From the NCBI GenBank assembly GCA_900095095.1, contig FMBT01000474.1, forward strand, positions 1 through 64,000: DNA of 64,000 nucleotides, in the 5' to 3' direction. This document shows positions 21,432 through 33,000 of the stretch, piece after piece; positions within the stretch are counted from its first letter, which is position 1, and each line of letters starts with the position of its first letter. The notes below the pieces were generated by a model, which was not told the DNA's origin, ran no database searches, and saw nothing but the letters and a program-made list of their open reading frames with translations. Both the position numbers and the translations under genes were made by a program. Source of the DNA: Fragilariopsis cylindrus CCMP1102. Lineage: Eukaryota > Bacillariophyta > Bacillariophyceae > Bacillariales > Bacillariaceae.

Positions 21432-22780
21432 ATGAGTGACAACGATTCAAGAAAATCGTCCACGGGCATCATCGCCTCGGAATCATCGTCGAGGGCATCG
21501 TCTCCTAATACTAGCCGTGGTGACGTTGATGTAGACGACGAGGACAATAAAAGCATTCACAGTGAAGTGGATTACAAAGACGTCGAACTTGCTCCATTAA
21601 CTCCCAAGAACAAGGACGACAACGCCGATACAGCCGAAGAAGAAGCAGGACTATTAGTAGATCCACACAAAAATAGGAATACATCCGAATGGATCAGTTT
21701 CATTGTAAAGAAAAATGGAAAAGTATTATCTACTTGTTTATCATATAGTTTTTGCAGTGTTAGCATGGTCTTAGTCAATAAAAGTTTAGCATCAAGGTAC
21801 GTTACATAGGATAGAGGATGATTGATTGATTGCATTGCATTGCATTGCACTGCACTGCACTGCATTTATACTGCTCTGCACAAAATTGACTAGTTTGTCT
21901 AACGTTTTTTCCCCCTATTTTTATGTTATTAAGTTATAATCATTTAATTGATGGCGATTTGAATATTCTGTTAGTGGTCATTCAGGCAATTGTCGCCGTC
22001 TTTGCTGTGGAAGGTTGTAAACGACTTGGTTGGGTCGACTATCCTTCCTTTAGTTTCGAAACTGCAAAAGAATGGGCACCCGTGAATATCTTCTTCTGTT
22101 TGATGCTGTTTACGGGTATGTCATCCCTGCAATATAATTCTGTCCCGATGGTCACCATATTTAAAAACGTCTCCAATATCACTACAGCGGTGGGGGACTA
22201 TTATTGTTTCGGAAACAAACCAGAACCATTGGTCGTGGTGGCATTCGGGATTATGTTATCGGGTGCAGTGGCAGCCGCATCGAATGATTTATCTCTGAGT
22301 CCGATGGGAATTTTATGGATGATCGGGAATTGTGTTTCCGCTTCTGGTTATGTATTGTATATGAAACATGCAACAGAAAAAGTGAAATTATCAAAGTTTG
22401 GTATGGTCTTTTATAACAATGTACTTTGTGTCGTATTTCTTCTCCCAGTGGCAATTGCTATGGGACAAACAACAGTTTTCTTTACAACACCTGCTATACA
22501 TACACCCGATTATGCAATGAAGAATTTATTTGCAGGTTTGGTGGGATTTCTATTGAATTTTGCATCATTGTCATGTGTTGCAACATCTGGACCAACCACA
22601 TATGTTACTATTGGTAGTCTTAACAAGATCCCTGTTGCTATTTTGGGATATTATATCTTTGATAGTGTTATCAGTCAAGAAACTTGGTTCTTCATCGCTG
22701 TTAGTATGTGTGGAGGATTTTTATACTCATATGCAAAACTTATATCATCGTCGTCACCTCGGACAAACCGTACCAAGTAA
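21432..22780 (+). CDS. Nucleotide-sugar transporter, GDP-mannose type (DMT superfamily)
   Basis: Exons 21432-21796 and 21934-22780 flank a 137-base GTACGT...TAAG intron. The join gives VNKSLASS-YNHLIDGDLN and a 403-residue protein. After an acidic cytosolic tail of about 95 residues come about ten membrane segments. The motif FKNVSNITTAVGDYY (near residue 197) and GSLNKIPVAILGYYIFD (near residue 348) correspond to the FKNLTNI and GALNKLP motifs that bind GDP-sugar in Vrg4/GONST-type Golgi transporters. It should exchange GDP-mannose (or GDP-fucose) for GMP across the Golgi membrane. The Ser in GSLNK instead of the usual Ala is a small deviation. Confidence 0.88.
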
Positions 22781-23520
22781 GCGATAGACACAAATAATAA
22801 ACTTGTACAGTAGAAACGTAAAACAGACAAAAACAAATTGACGCGGATTATGTTGTTTGATTTACTCTATCTATAGAATAATAATATGGTCGACATGGCA
22901 AACAAATAGCAACTGATTGGATCGAATCGAATCGAATCGAATGAAAGCTCATATATTAAACGAAGAACTACTAATAAGCGACTCCTTTTATCTTGATACA
23001 AAAGACTTCACCTCATAGAATAAACTAAATTAATTTCTATCTTTTACCCTATCATTGTTAGATCTATGTAGACTAAAAGAAAAGGCTTGGTTTTCTTGAT
23101 AGTACTAATTTTAGGAGATCAATCGTCTGATTTTTGTTAGTCATTTACATCGTGGTTATCAACTAGCAAAACTGCAACATTCCGGCAACCTGTATGTATA
23201 CTTAGTTACATCCTTTGAAGGATATGATGCATTTGGTCTATGACGACAAGACAAAACTGGATAGCTAGTATATAATAGTGATGCGTTTCAGTATGATCGA
23301 TATGGCTCAGGCAAAACTATAAATAATAACAAAAGCGAATAAAAAGATGAAAATAGACGTATTGGATAAATATATTGTAAAAAAAATTATATAATTGCTA
23401 TTCATCATCATCTAAAGATAATAATGAATTTATTGTCTTTCCCAGCACTTGAGCCAGCTCTGTTTTATTTTGTAGCATGCGCTTATATAAATGGAATTAA
23501 TTCATGGTTCTCTATTTCTT
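22781..23520. other. Convergent intergenic region with a GAATC microsatellite
   Basis: The 740 AT-rich bases lie between the transporter and Psb27 ends. A short GAATC repeat (five units) lies near 22919-22942. Nothing else was recognised. Confidence 0.5.
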
Positions 23521-24427
23521 TTAACGACTACGCTTGAGAGACTTTTCAATTTCACTGTATTCTTGATACAAACGTTTGCGTCTCTTTTCAGGAAGTGGAT
23601 ATTTGTACCCGTACGAGGTATAATGTCCTGCCAACACATTAATGGACGTATACAAGGTACTGAAGGATGGTTTTCCGGCAATTTTAGGAAAACGACGGTA
23701 ATAGGATACAAAGTCGACCATTTCCTTTTTCATTTCCTTTCCATAATCTTCCATACGATCTGCACCTTTCCCGAGGGTTGTGGCGACGACCATATGTGTC
23801 CGGACTTTGGCAGCATCTTCGTCGTACTTGAAGGTAAGACCCCAATCCGTAGGATAGTCGTATTTAGTAAATTGTTCAGGAACCTCAACCACAGCGGATG
23901 CGATGGTTGGCATAAAAGTGGTACCAGCAACGACAGCAGCAGTGGTTGCTGCAGCTGTTTTTAAGAAATCACGACGGAGTGCCGGTGATGCCTTCATATA
24001 TTTATTTTAGTTGTCGCAGAAGAAGAGACGAAAATAAGGATAAATATAAGTTTGCCAATGATAATAATTCAGTTAAAAGGTATTATCGATGTGATTGTGT
24101 GTGTGTGTGTGTGTGTGTGTGTATCGAAGAAAAATAGGAAAAAAGATGCATGGTGAGTGAAGAATAATTATATAATGATCACATATTTCTGCCTACGTGC
24201 GTACACCCTGCCTATTTCACCCCTCCCTCTCTCAATAAGAGATCTTCAATCACCATAACCACTACAGTCTCGGGTATGTGTAAAAAGTTAAAAACCCTAA
24301 GATGAGATACAACGGCGATTTTCTTCATATAATAATAACAGCTTACCGTTTGAGGACTGCTGTTGGGAGAAAAAGCATTTGCCACGGCTACAGTAGCCAG
24401 TGTGAAAATAAGTTGTGCCTTGACCAT
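23521..24427 (-). CDS. psb27: Photosystem II assembly/repair protein Psb27, thylakoid lumen
   Basis: Exons 24427-24347 and 23991-23521 are joined across a 355-base intron (GTAAGC...GAAG), giving 183 residues. Exon 1 codes only for the signal peptide and the ANAFSP plastid motif. Exon 2 begins ASPALRRDFLKTAAATTAAV, a twin-arginine lumen signal with a predicted cut after PTIASA. The mature protein ends with the family signature DFVSYYRRFPKIAGKPSFST, SINVLAGHYTSYG and YPLPEKRRKRLYQEYSEIEK, which matches cyanobacterial Psb27. Psb27 binds CP43 on the lumen side and keeps the Mn cluster site open during photosystem II assembly and repair. Cyanobacterial Psb27 is a lipoprotein; the Tat-type signal here fits the plastid form. 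The intron holds a (GT)n tract near 24097-24122. Confidence 0.92.
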
Positions 24428-25730
24428 TTTGAATTATTGAATTTAGTTTTAGTTTTTGATCTGAAAGATAGATTTGTGGACAACACGTGAAGTTAGTTGT
24501 TTGGTCTTTTGCTTTAATCTTCTTGTTCTGCCCGTCGTTGATGTTGCTTACGATCAGTTTGCTTGCTGTGTGCGTTGTTATCTATGATGCGCCGCATGAA
24601 CAGGATCGCAGTGACATCATCGTTGGAGCTTGCTCGACAAAGGATACCGATTTGTGTGACTGAGAACGTGCTGACGTGTGTGTATAAAGTGAGGGAGGGG
24701 CCAAATATTGGGGGCTATCTACACATACCATCCCCCTAACCAAGAATGGGCTACTATTACAAGCTACAAATTTCACAAGTAAGTACTGTATTGTTGGTGG
24801 TGAAAGCCAGGTCAAACCGCACCTTCCCCATCATCAATATGATTGAACTTCTCTAAGTAGTGTATGGGGAAAACAAAGTCAGCACAGATAACAACAGCTA
24901 GCTGAGTAGGTATTCTTTTGGAGTGTGGCTCTCTAATAGCTGTAGAGAGTGAAGCTAGGATGATGATGATGATGTGATTTTTGAAATCCATTGCAGCAGG
25001 TACTACAGTAATGCTAGGACCTACAAGTAGCAGCTAACACATATAGCTTCTCACACTGTTTGGACTGCATATAATACAGCTGGCATACAATAGTGATTGT
25101 ACTGGTTGGGCTGCACAACATAGAGTTCATACACAAGAAGATTGCTCGCACATTTCACTTGGTGGATGCAGAACAAATTTTATAATGATATAGTGTTTGG
25201 TTGCTGCACTGGATGGGCTGCATAGAGTCAGCACAGTCTTCATTGTCACCATTCATCCCTGTGTGATATGCTTCAATGAAATTAATCCACTAAAATTCCC
25301 AAGACCTAACATTATGTAAGAGTGCTTACACTTGGGAATCTGCATATTACACATCCCTCAAAACCACAACACCAGATCATAATTATATGCATACGATGAC
25401 ATAGAGACTTTTTAAACATTGTAATGGAAGATACCTAGAGGTTGTACTAGGCCTTGTTTGAATAAACTCTGCTGCTAATTAGTTACTATCTATGCATCAT
25501 GCATCATATTGTGCTTTTATGTTATGCATTTTACATCCACGATATAGTGCTTTGTACTTTATTCCCCATTCTGTATGTTGGAATATTCAGCCAATTTGTT
25601 TTCTCCACTTCTTTTATCATTATTTATAAACAATGCTTTCTATTTTTCTGCTTCATCATCATCATCATCATCATCATTTTTGGTATCATGCCCATCATTA
25701 TGTTTGATACTACTGTATCTTTCTTGTTTT
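24428..25730. other. Gene-poor stretch with degenerate short repeats
   Basis: No gene is supported in 1.3 kb. Three loosely related pieces containing ACTG-TTGG-CTGCA-like words (near 25055, 25098 and 25207) suggest an old degenerate repeat. A run of CATCAT lies near 25650-25675. Confidence 0.4.
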
Positions 25731-27419
25731 TTACACCATAACAACAACTTCTCCCTTATCATTGTGTTCGTCGACGTAAGCTTGGCCGTATTTACTTAGC
25801 ATGTAATCATGTGCATCTAGTATCGCTTTCTTCATGAGAAGATCAGTATCAGTATCAGTATCAGTATCACCAGTAGTCGCTTTATGGGTAGCCTTTTCTT
25901 TTGAAATAGAACCGATATTGCCTGTACTACGATTGGATCGTTGTTGTGGTTGTCGCCTCTGTTGTTTTCCCCCATTCTTCGATACAAGAATGTTGATGTT
26001 GATATTTCTAGGACTAGTGTCGCTATCATTTGGTAATGATAGGATATCCTCCTTCTGCTTCTGCTGCTCCTCTAGCTGGCGATACCAGTACTTCCCTGTA
26101 TGGGTCTGTCGCAATTTCCATCCCGATACACCCACCTCGTGATGTTGAGCGTCTATTGCATCTTCATCGGTATCGCAATAACTTCCTACTGCAGCAGCAG
26201 TAATAGACGACGATGACACTGCTACTGATTGTTTATTCTTCCAAGTTTTCATCATCGAACAATCCCAATGATTGTCGTCATCGTCGAGCAATAATTTGTT
26301 CGTACTAATATCTGATGGAAGCTTCCGCCATTTCGTACACTTATCACATTGTACCCACTCAACATTAGAATTAGTGTCCTCACATTTTACCCACTCAACA
26401 ATACCATTAGTAGAAGTATTAGTAGTAGTAGTATCCTCGTCGTCGTCATCCTTTTTTGAATCACCACCATCATCATTGGATAATAATTCGGAAGTATTAC
26501 TTGTTTGGTTACTCCTTTTTGCCGGAGGACGACCTCGTTGCTGATGACCGGATTTCGTATTGGACTCAGCAGCAGCAGCAGCAGTATCTGCCGTATCATC
26601 ATCTGGATTCTTCTCTGATGCTTGAATTGCTTGTGTTTTGTTGTTGTTGTTGCTGCTGTTGTTTGAAATATTGTGTGGTAACGGTAGAATCCAACGCCAA
26701 TTCCCTTCTATCCATGATTTATAACCATCGTAACCATCATCATCATCATCATCATTATTCTTCTTATTATTATTATAACGCTGCTCGATCGTCATCATCG
26801 TTTTCGCTTTTTTGATTACCTTCTTTTCGATAGGATTATTATCATCACGTTTTTGTTTGCATGTACCTCGTCTCCGACTTTTCACAGAATCATAAAGACT
26901 ACTTTTTGGAGCAATTGATGATGGCTCCGTTTTAGTTCCTTCAGCTGCTACTTTTACTTCTACTTCTTCTTCAGTATCACACAAAAGGTCTGACTTTGTC
27001 ATAATACCTAGAGCTGACTTCGTCATGGCGGCAGTTAGTTGTACTGGTACTTGTTCCTTATCCTGAGAAATTTTGACGGCAGCACTATCCCTGGAATTAT
27101 CTCTTTTATTGATACTGTTTGTAGTATCATTATTGGCCTTCATAATTCGGTGTTCGGCGTTGTAATTATTTTTGTTATTGCTTTTTTTGCGATTGCGATT
27201 GCGATTGTGATTATTATTATCATCACTATTATTATTAGTATTAGTATTATTACTATTACTATCATCATCATCGGTTACAGAAGAAAACCAAATCCTACCG
27301 TCTGATGATGAGGGCGTTACTACCATAGATGATGAATGGACGTCATCTGATTGTCGAAGAATTCTACGTTGAAATTTCTTTCCACATTTGTTCTGCTTGA
27401 AATGAGCAATGTAAGACAT
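25731..27419 (-). CDS. CW-type zinc-finger protein with AT-hook-like motif
   Basis: The first ATG is at 27419 (MSYIAHFKQNKCGKKFQRR); the longer frame starts at GTG. Of the 562 residues, most are charged low-complexity. The CW domain lies near residues 350-415: VEWVQCDKCTKWRKLP supplies the first two Cys and conserved Trp, WDCSMMKTW the third Cys, and YCDTDEDA the fourth. CW domains read unmethylated or methylated Lys4 of histone H3. A QRGRPPAKR segment near residue 292 resembles an AT-hook for minor-groove binding. A second conserved block (GVSGWKLRQTHTGKYWYRQL, near residue 428) is not assigned. A chromatin reader in the nucleus is the likely role. The gene is divergent from the FCP1-like gene. 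Confidence 0.8.
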   Translation of the reverse strand: MSYIAHFKQNKCGKKFQRRILRQSDDVHSSSMVVTPSSSDGRIWFSSVTDDDDSNSNNTNTNNNSDDNNNHNRNRNRKKSNNKNNYNAEHRIMKANNDTTNSINKRDNSRDSAAVKISQDKEQVPVQLTAAMTKSALGIMTKSDLLCDTEEEVEVKVAAEGTKTEPSSIAPKSSLYDSVKSRRRGTCKQKRDDNNPIEKKVIKKAKTMMTIEQRYNNNKKNNDDDDDDGYDGYKSWIEGNWRWILPLPHNISNNSSNNNNKTQAIQASEKNPDDDTADTAAAAAESNTKSGHQQRGRPPAKRSNQTSNTSELLSNDDGGDSKKDDDDEDTTTTNTSTNGIVEWVKCEDTNSNVEWVQCDKCTKWRKLPSDISTNKLLLDDDDNHWDCSMMKTWKNKQSVAVSSSSITAAAVGSYCDTDEDAIDAQHHEVGVSGWKLRQTHTGKYWYRQLEEQQKQKEDILSLPNDSDTSPRNININILVSKNGGKQQRRQPQQRSNRSTGNIGSISKEKATHKATTGDTDTDTDTDLLMKKAILDAHDYMLSKYGQAYVDEHNDKGEVVVMV

Positions 27420-28144
27420 GATTGATATGTCATTAATAATAACCACTACGTGTAGTTATCATAGCGTAGAGTGTAATATAAAAGTTATGGAGTCAAGGAT
27501 TGCTAAACGGCGTTCTTGGCGTCTCTGATGATGCCTTCGCTGTAGAATGTTTGCTCTCTGTCTTAGCTGCTGAGAATGATGTTGCAGGCAAGAATAGCGT
27601 TGATTTTGTCACGACAAAGTCATGAAGAAAAAATATATCATTCCCTAATCTTCCCTCCATTACCGTTTTTCACATTGACATAAATAGGCCCAACGTTCAT
27701 CGGTGCGTAATGGTGGTAGTGCTCAGCGCGGAGGAATTGAAATTTGGATCGACAAATGTTTTAAATTTTGAAGGGCATATGTAAGTTTGATAATGACGTG
27801 CGATAGCCGGGAATGAAATGTTGGGACTCACTCAATTTTGCGTGCTTTCTCCGACTACTAAATTAAGTACTGTAGACTTTGAAAACCAATAAAATTTCTT
27901 GAAATTCTTAAGATGTGAAAAAAATCGAAAGAAAGAAAAAAACCCCACGCTTTAGACCTCACAAGTAGCCTTGTTCTTATCTCGATTGGTAGTGGTATCG
28001 TCGCCCTCGCTTGTCACAGAGAGAGACAGAGAGAGAGAAAAGGAACAAGGAACAGAGGAGAGACACGCAGTCAATAAGCGATCATACTAGAACAAATTAT
28101 CTCGTTTTCAACGCCATCCGCCATCGCAACATTTAAAATAGACT
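27420..28144. promoter_or_regulatory. Divergent intergenic region between CW and FCP1-like genes
   Basis: The 725 bases hold both promoters. A purine-rich GAGAGA tract lies at 28015-28045, about 100 bases before the plus-strand start. No reading frame of note is present. Confidence 0.4.
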
Positions 28145-29809
28145 ATGTCATCTATGGTAACTGAAAATTCGATCATGAGCACGAGTAATAGTAGCAACAG
28201 CAAAAAGAGATCAAGAAGTACAAGAAAAAAGCGAAATAAGAACCCGTCATCCTCAACAACACAATCGTTATTATCCGTAGCAACAAAGATAGTATCAGCA
28301 GAAGTATCAGCAGCAGAAGCAAAAATTATCACAACAACAACAACAACAACAACGGCGTCGTCGACCATCAAGAAGAATAGCAAGAAGAAACCGAGGCTTT
28401 CAAAGTCTGAAAAGAGAATACGGAAACAAGAAGCACATAAATTATTAGACGACGATAATAATGGTCAGAACAATAATCAAAAGCAAAAGCAACAGAAGCA
28501 GAAGCAGAAACAGAAACAGGACGTGATGACGACGAAGATCGATCGAATTCTGAAATGTGCAGATCAATCATTATTTACGGGATCTGTTATCATTGATAAC
28601 GACAACGACAACGACAGCACCAATGGTGATGATGATAAAAGAACAACAAGAACAACAAACAAGACAGAGGCTACCATTCAAATCGTTTCAGGATGTGATT
28701 GGAATAAATCAAAAGAAAGAAGACTTCCTACTATGACACCGACGATGACGTTACTATCAATGGGGGGAAGAATGGCAATGACAAGAAGTAGAATTATGAG
28801 AAGTACTGCTGCTACTACTACTACTACTACAATCCGAGTAAAACCTCTTATTATATTAGATATTAATGGAATACTTTGTCATCGAATACGAAAACGTCAT
28901 CAAACAACTCAACAAAATAAATTGCGTTCACCGATTGGTATGGTTGCTGGAACACCAGTTATACCTCGTACCGATCTAAAAGAATTTTTCAATTATTTAG
29001 GTCAACATTTTTGTTTAGCTATATGGACATCAGCAAAACGTAAAACTGTAAAGAAATTACTTGATTTATTATTAATTCAAAAATTCAATAACAGTAACAG
29101 TAACAGTAACAATGATAATAATAATAATATTCAGAATAAATTTTTATTTGTTTGGTGTCAAAATGAATGCACCAAAAAAGTGATTGCTAAAGATCCTAAT
29201 AATTCAGCAAGAAAGAAGTCGACGAGGGAGGATAATAAAAATAGTAGCGATGACGACGATGACGATAAAAATAATAATGAAGTTGATTGTGATGGTGCTG
29301 CTGGAGATTGTGACAACAACAACAACAACAACAACAAAGACTACGATCCTAGTAGTATCATATATGAAAAGCATTTGTCTAAAGTATTCAAAGCTTTCCC
29401 ATTATGGTCTACCAACAATACTCTGTTAGTTGATGATTCACCTGAGAAATGTCCCGTAGCGATATCTAATTGTATTCATCCACCTCCCATACATGGAGGG
29501 CAACACAATAACAAAGCTTCTCATTCTAACGAAACAAACAACGGGTTACTACATACTACACCAGGGCATTTACTGTCTGACGAAGGAAACGAACAGCGAC
29601 AAAGTCTATTCTTTCAGAAATTGGTCAATTTTTGGAACAATCAACCACATGCTACTACAGTATCATCATCGTCGATGGAAGAAGATGAAATATCAGCAAC
29701 GACAACGACAACGACCAACACTGGATACTATCAGTTTCTACAGGAAAATGCAGATGGATATATGGGATGGCGTCGTCATGGTGATCTAGCAATCAACAAA
29801 AATAGCTAG
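28145..29809 (+). CDS. FCP1/NIF-like HAD-fold protein with changed catalytic motif
   Basis: The 554-residue frame starts at ATG 28145. After about 230 residues of Lys, Ser and Gln rich sequence comes the FCP1-homology (NLI-interacting factor) fold. It comprises PLIILDINGILCHRIRKRHQ (near residue 235), PRTDLKEFFNYLGQHFCLAIW, TSAKRKTVKKLLDLLL, KFLFVWCQNEC, KHLSKVFKAFPLWSTNNTLL and VDDSPEKC (near residue 430). FCP1-type phosphatases dephosphorylate the RNA polymerase II tail using a DxDx(T/V) motif. Here it reads DINGI, so the second Asp, the general acid/base, is Asn. That change is also known to me from a plant subgroup and would lower or abolish phosphatase activity. Asn and Asp inserts interrupt the domain between the core strands. 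Confidence 0.78.
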   Translation: MSSMVTENSIMSTSNSSNSKKRSRSTRKKRNKNPSSSTTQSLLSVATKIVSAEVSAAEAKIITTTTTTTTASSTIKKNSKKKPRLSKSEKRIRKQEAHKLLDDDNNGQNNNQKQKQQKQKQKQKQDVMTTKIDRILKCADQSLFTGSVIIDNDNDNDSTNGDDDKRTTRTTNKTEATIQIVSGCDWNKSKERRLPTMTPTMTLLSMGGRMAMTRSRIMRSTAATTTTTTIRVKPLIILDINGILCHRIRKRHQTTQQNKLRSPIGMVAGTPVIPRTDLKEFFNYLGQHFCLAIWTSAKRKTVKKLLDLLLIQKFNNSNSNSNNDNNNNIQNKFLFVWCQNECTKKVIAKDPNNSARKKSTREDNKNSSDDDDDDKNNNEVDCDGAAGDCDNNNNNNNKDYDPSSIIYEKHLSKVFKAFPLWSTNNTLLVDDSPEKCPVAISNCIHPPPIHGGQHNNKASHSNETNNGLLHTTPGHLLSDEGNEQRQSLFFQKLVNFWNNQPHATTVSSSSMEEDEISATTTTTTNTGYYQFLQENADGYMGWRRHGDLAINKNS

Positions 29810-30016
29810 CTAAGCAATTGTTAACTTTTGGAAACTCATTTATTAATTGATAGAGAATACATGTACAAGTAGTTAAGTTGTTTAAAAGTAGTAAATAAGT
29901 ATTATACAATCTAAAAATGTTATAAAAATGTAATAATAGTACAAGATAAATAGAATAAGTAAATGACAGTATTTGAATAGTCCAGACGACACGACGACAA
30001 CGAGCACAGAATTTCA

Positions 30017-33000
30017 TCAGTTTCCTTTTTCTTCTTCTATTTGATGTCTTTGACCGCGAAGATTTCTGCTACCATCGATATTCGATTGTCCTGCTGGTTC
30101 TGACGACGACGATGTTGATAATGACTCCTCCTTGAAGATAGAACTAGCAGTAAAGAGAGGAAAATCTCGTCCTGTATCTAGAACAGCATTCACTGTATTC
30201 TTTCGATTTGGTAAACAATAATCTAGATCAGTTTCAGTCTTTACACCGATCCATTGAAGAACACCATTCCAAATCGAGTCCCACGACGTAGTTGGAATGA
30301 ACCGTCCACGGTCGTCAACAAGTAAACCAGATGGGGTAAGATCGGATGGATATTCTCCTAAGATCTGACCACCCTTTACATCGCCACCTAAAATCATATA
30401 ATGACCTCCCCAACCGTGATCGGTACCATCATTACTAGAGCAGGTAAATAGAAACAACAACAATATGAACAAGATACGAATGAGATCATAATTTGCATGC
30501 ATGCATGCATGTATGTATGTATGTAGAACTATGTGGTTGCCAGTGCTATAGAGCATATGATTACATTTTTCTTACCTATTTGGTGTGAATGTTCTTCCGA
30601 AATCTGACGCAATGACAACAGTAATATCATCCCAAAATCCATCGGTCTTTGCTTGCTCCACAAATAGGCTGAGTCCATGATTTAGTGCACGAAGCTGTGA
30701 TCGGAGTCCATCTTTCATTTTATTGTGATGATCCCAACTTCCAAGTTCTGTGAAGAAAATATCACGGTTGGTGTTGCGGAGATCCTTTGTTTGGATAGTC
30801 TTAGCAATAGTCGACCATTTTTCCCAATGCTCCTGTTCAAATTTGTCACCGTTGGAATACTTTGGCTTACCATTATCTGTCCAAATGGACTCATCTAAGT
30901 TGGTGTCATTAAACATCGACTGGAATCTTTCCGCCTCGTCAATACCCGTAATGAATTGTTGTGACCAGGTTTCACCGAATATTCCACTAAATTCGTCGGA
31001 TCTACCATTTAAAGATCGAGCATATTGTTCAATATCAAAATCAGATTCAGTGTCCGGTCGCATTGCAAACTTCTGAGATCCACTTCGACCTAAAATGGTA
31101 ACTGGGGGGGATTTCACATGCTCTCCCTCTAGTGATATGGACGGACCGTCGATTGAAATAGTATTGACAACATGACCATTCTTTGATAATACATCTTTCA
31201 CTCTTCCCATGACCCCAGTTCCAGCATTTTTATCATATGGGTCAACCTTCGCGGTCTCATACTGCATAGCGTTATGAGCAAATAGTTGAGTACGTGTAAG
31301 TTCGTGGTAGTTATTTTTCGTCATCTGTTGTTCACGATGAAAAAGGTTATGTGTGAGTCCAAGACCGAACGATAGAACTATTTATTGTGGATAATAATAG
31401 ATTAGAATGACGCATACGGAAGAACTTACGCCTTGATTGTTAATAATACCGGCATTCGCAAAGAATGATAGGTTTTTGGCATCATATAGGTCCTTCACAA
31501 TCGTGAGCTCGTCATGGATCGCAAAATGACTACATGGCTGATTTGATCCTGTTGCATCAATAGTCAGATCAAATTCTCCTTCCGCAGCGTTAAAAGCAAC
31601 AGATCCGCGTTGTTCTACATACTGGTCGCGGACACTCTTGCCCTCAGGATTCGTTACGCTACATGTTTTGGGAACAAGCACATTGAAGGAATCGTATCCT
31701 CCAGGAAGCATGACAAATACCACTGCTTTGTATGGAAGATCAGTCGATACAGGCAATGTCGGCGGATTACGTTTTTGGCCGATTGTATAGCCAAGGCTCG
31801 TTGAATGAAATTCGGGGGAAGTTACGATAAGTTGTTGTGCATTTATCGTTGCTTCTTTTGAGCTTTTGCCTTTAGCAATGGTATCTTCGTACGCATCCTT
31901 GATCATAGCTCGTTTACTATCGCTTAGGCGTCCACTTGTGAGAAGCGTTGCTAGATCATCAATAATTTCGGCTGGTGTTGCCAATCCATAATTTGCTGGA
32001 TCATAGGTGCTCTCACCATTATTTTTTGTATCACCCACAATGCAGCTTGCAGGTGCCACACCTCCAAATCCCCCATAACAAGAGGAAGCACCGTACTTTA
32101 GGTAACTGATAATCGTATTTGTCATTTGAACGCTAGTTGGTCCCGAAAGCACTTGGGATTCTGGAGAGCTCATTCCTGCTCTACCCACCCGTCCTAATGT
32201 AAAAAGTAAGCAGTGATAAGGATTAGAATAAGTACTGCTGCACCCAAACAAAAGATGATATTAAGAAAATCACTCTGGTAACTTACCTGTCGGCTGATAT
32301 TCTGATTTGAAAAACGAAAAAACGCTCGGTAACTTGTGGCTTTGTTGACCGATCAATCCTTGTAGATCTGAACTAACGGTCAAAAGAGGTGAATCTTTCG
32401 TGGCCTCGAAGCCGAGTGCTCTTAAAACTTTCACTACCTTTAGATAAGGCTCCTGGATTGATCCGCTGGAAAGCAAAAGGAAAGAGAATTATGTAAGGAT
32501 CAATGAAGTTTAGATGCCCAAGAGGAGATTATTCACTAGTATGACACATAGTTCATAGTACCGTAACAACTTACTGCATAGGATCTTTGTCAAGAATGGG
32601 ATCAAGGAGCTCTTTATCAAGTAACACAGCTGCAATTGTTGCTTCAAGGCAGCCATATCGACCACTTCCGATTCGTGTATTAGTTGGATCATGTTGATAA
32701 ATACCACTTCGAAAAGCCGTTGAGATGGCTTTGACATATCGTGGTGAAGGGTTGCTTTCTCCAAAACGTTGGGCCAGTCGAAGGGCTAAAAAACTTGCCG
32801 TATTCTGGTGGAAAAAGGTATGTTCCAGAGCGGCGTCTATTTCGTATGCGGCATCTCGAATAGTTGGCTCTGATAATGTATAAAATGAGACAGGGTTACG
32901 AAACTTTGCCGCACCCTTTCCGAGACGCACCTCACTTTTTATGTTCTTCCTGTAATGTGTTCGTCCATTGTTGTCTGTAATTTTGAACACTGTTTTCGCT

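Noticed and set aside
24582-24815. 77-codon minus-strand frame upstream of Psb27
   Set aside because: It has no family signature, no splice support and low-information composition in a repeat-like region.
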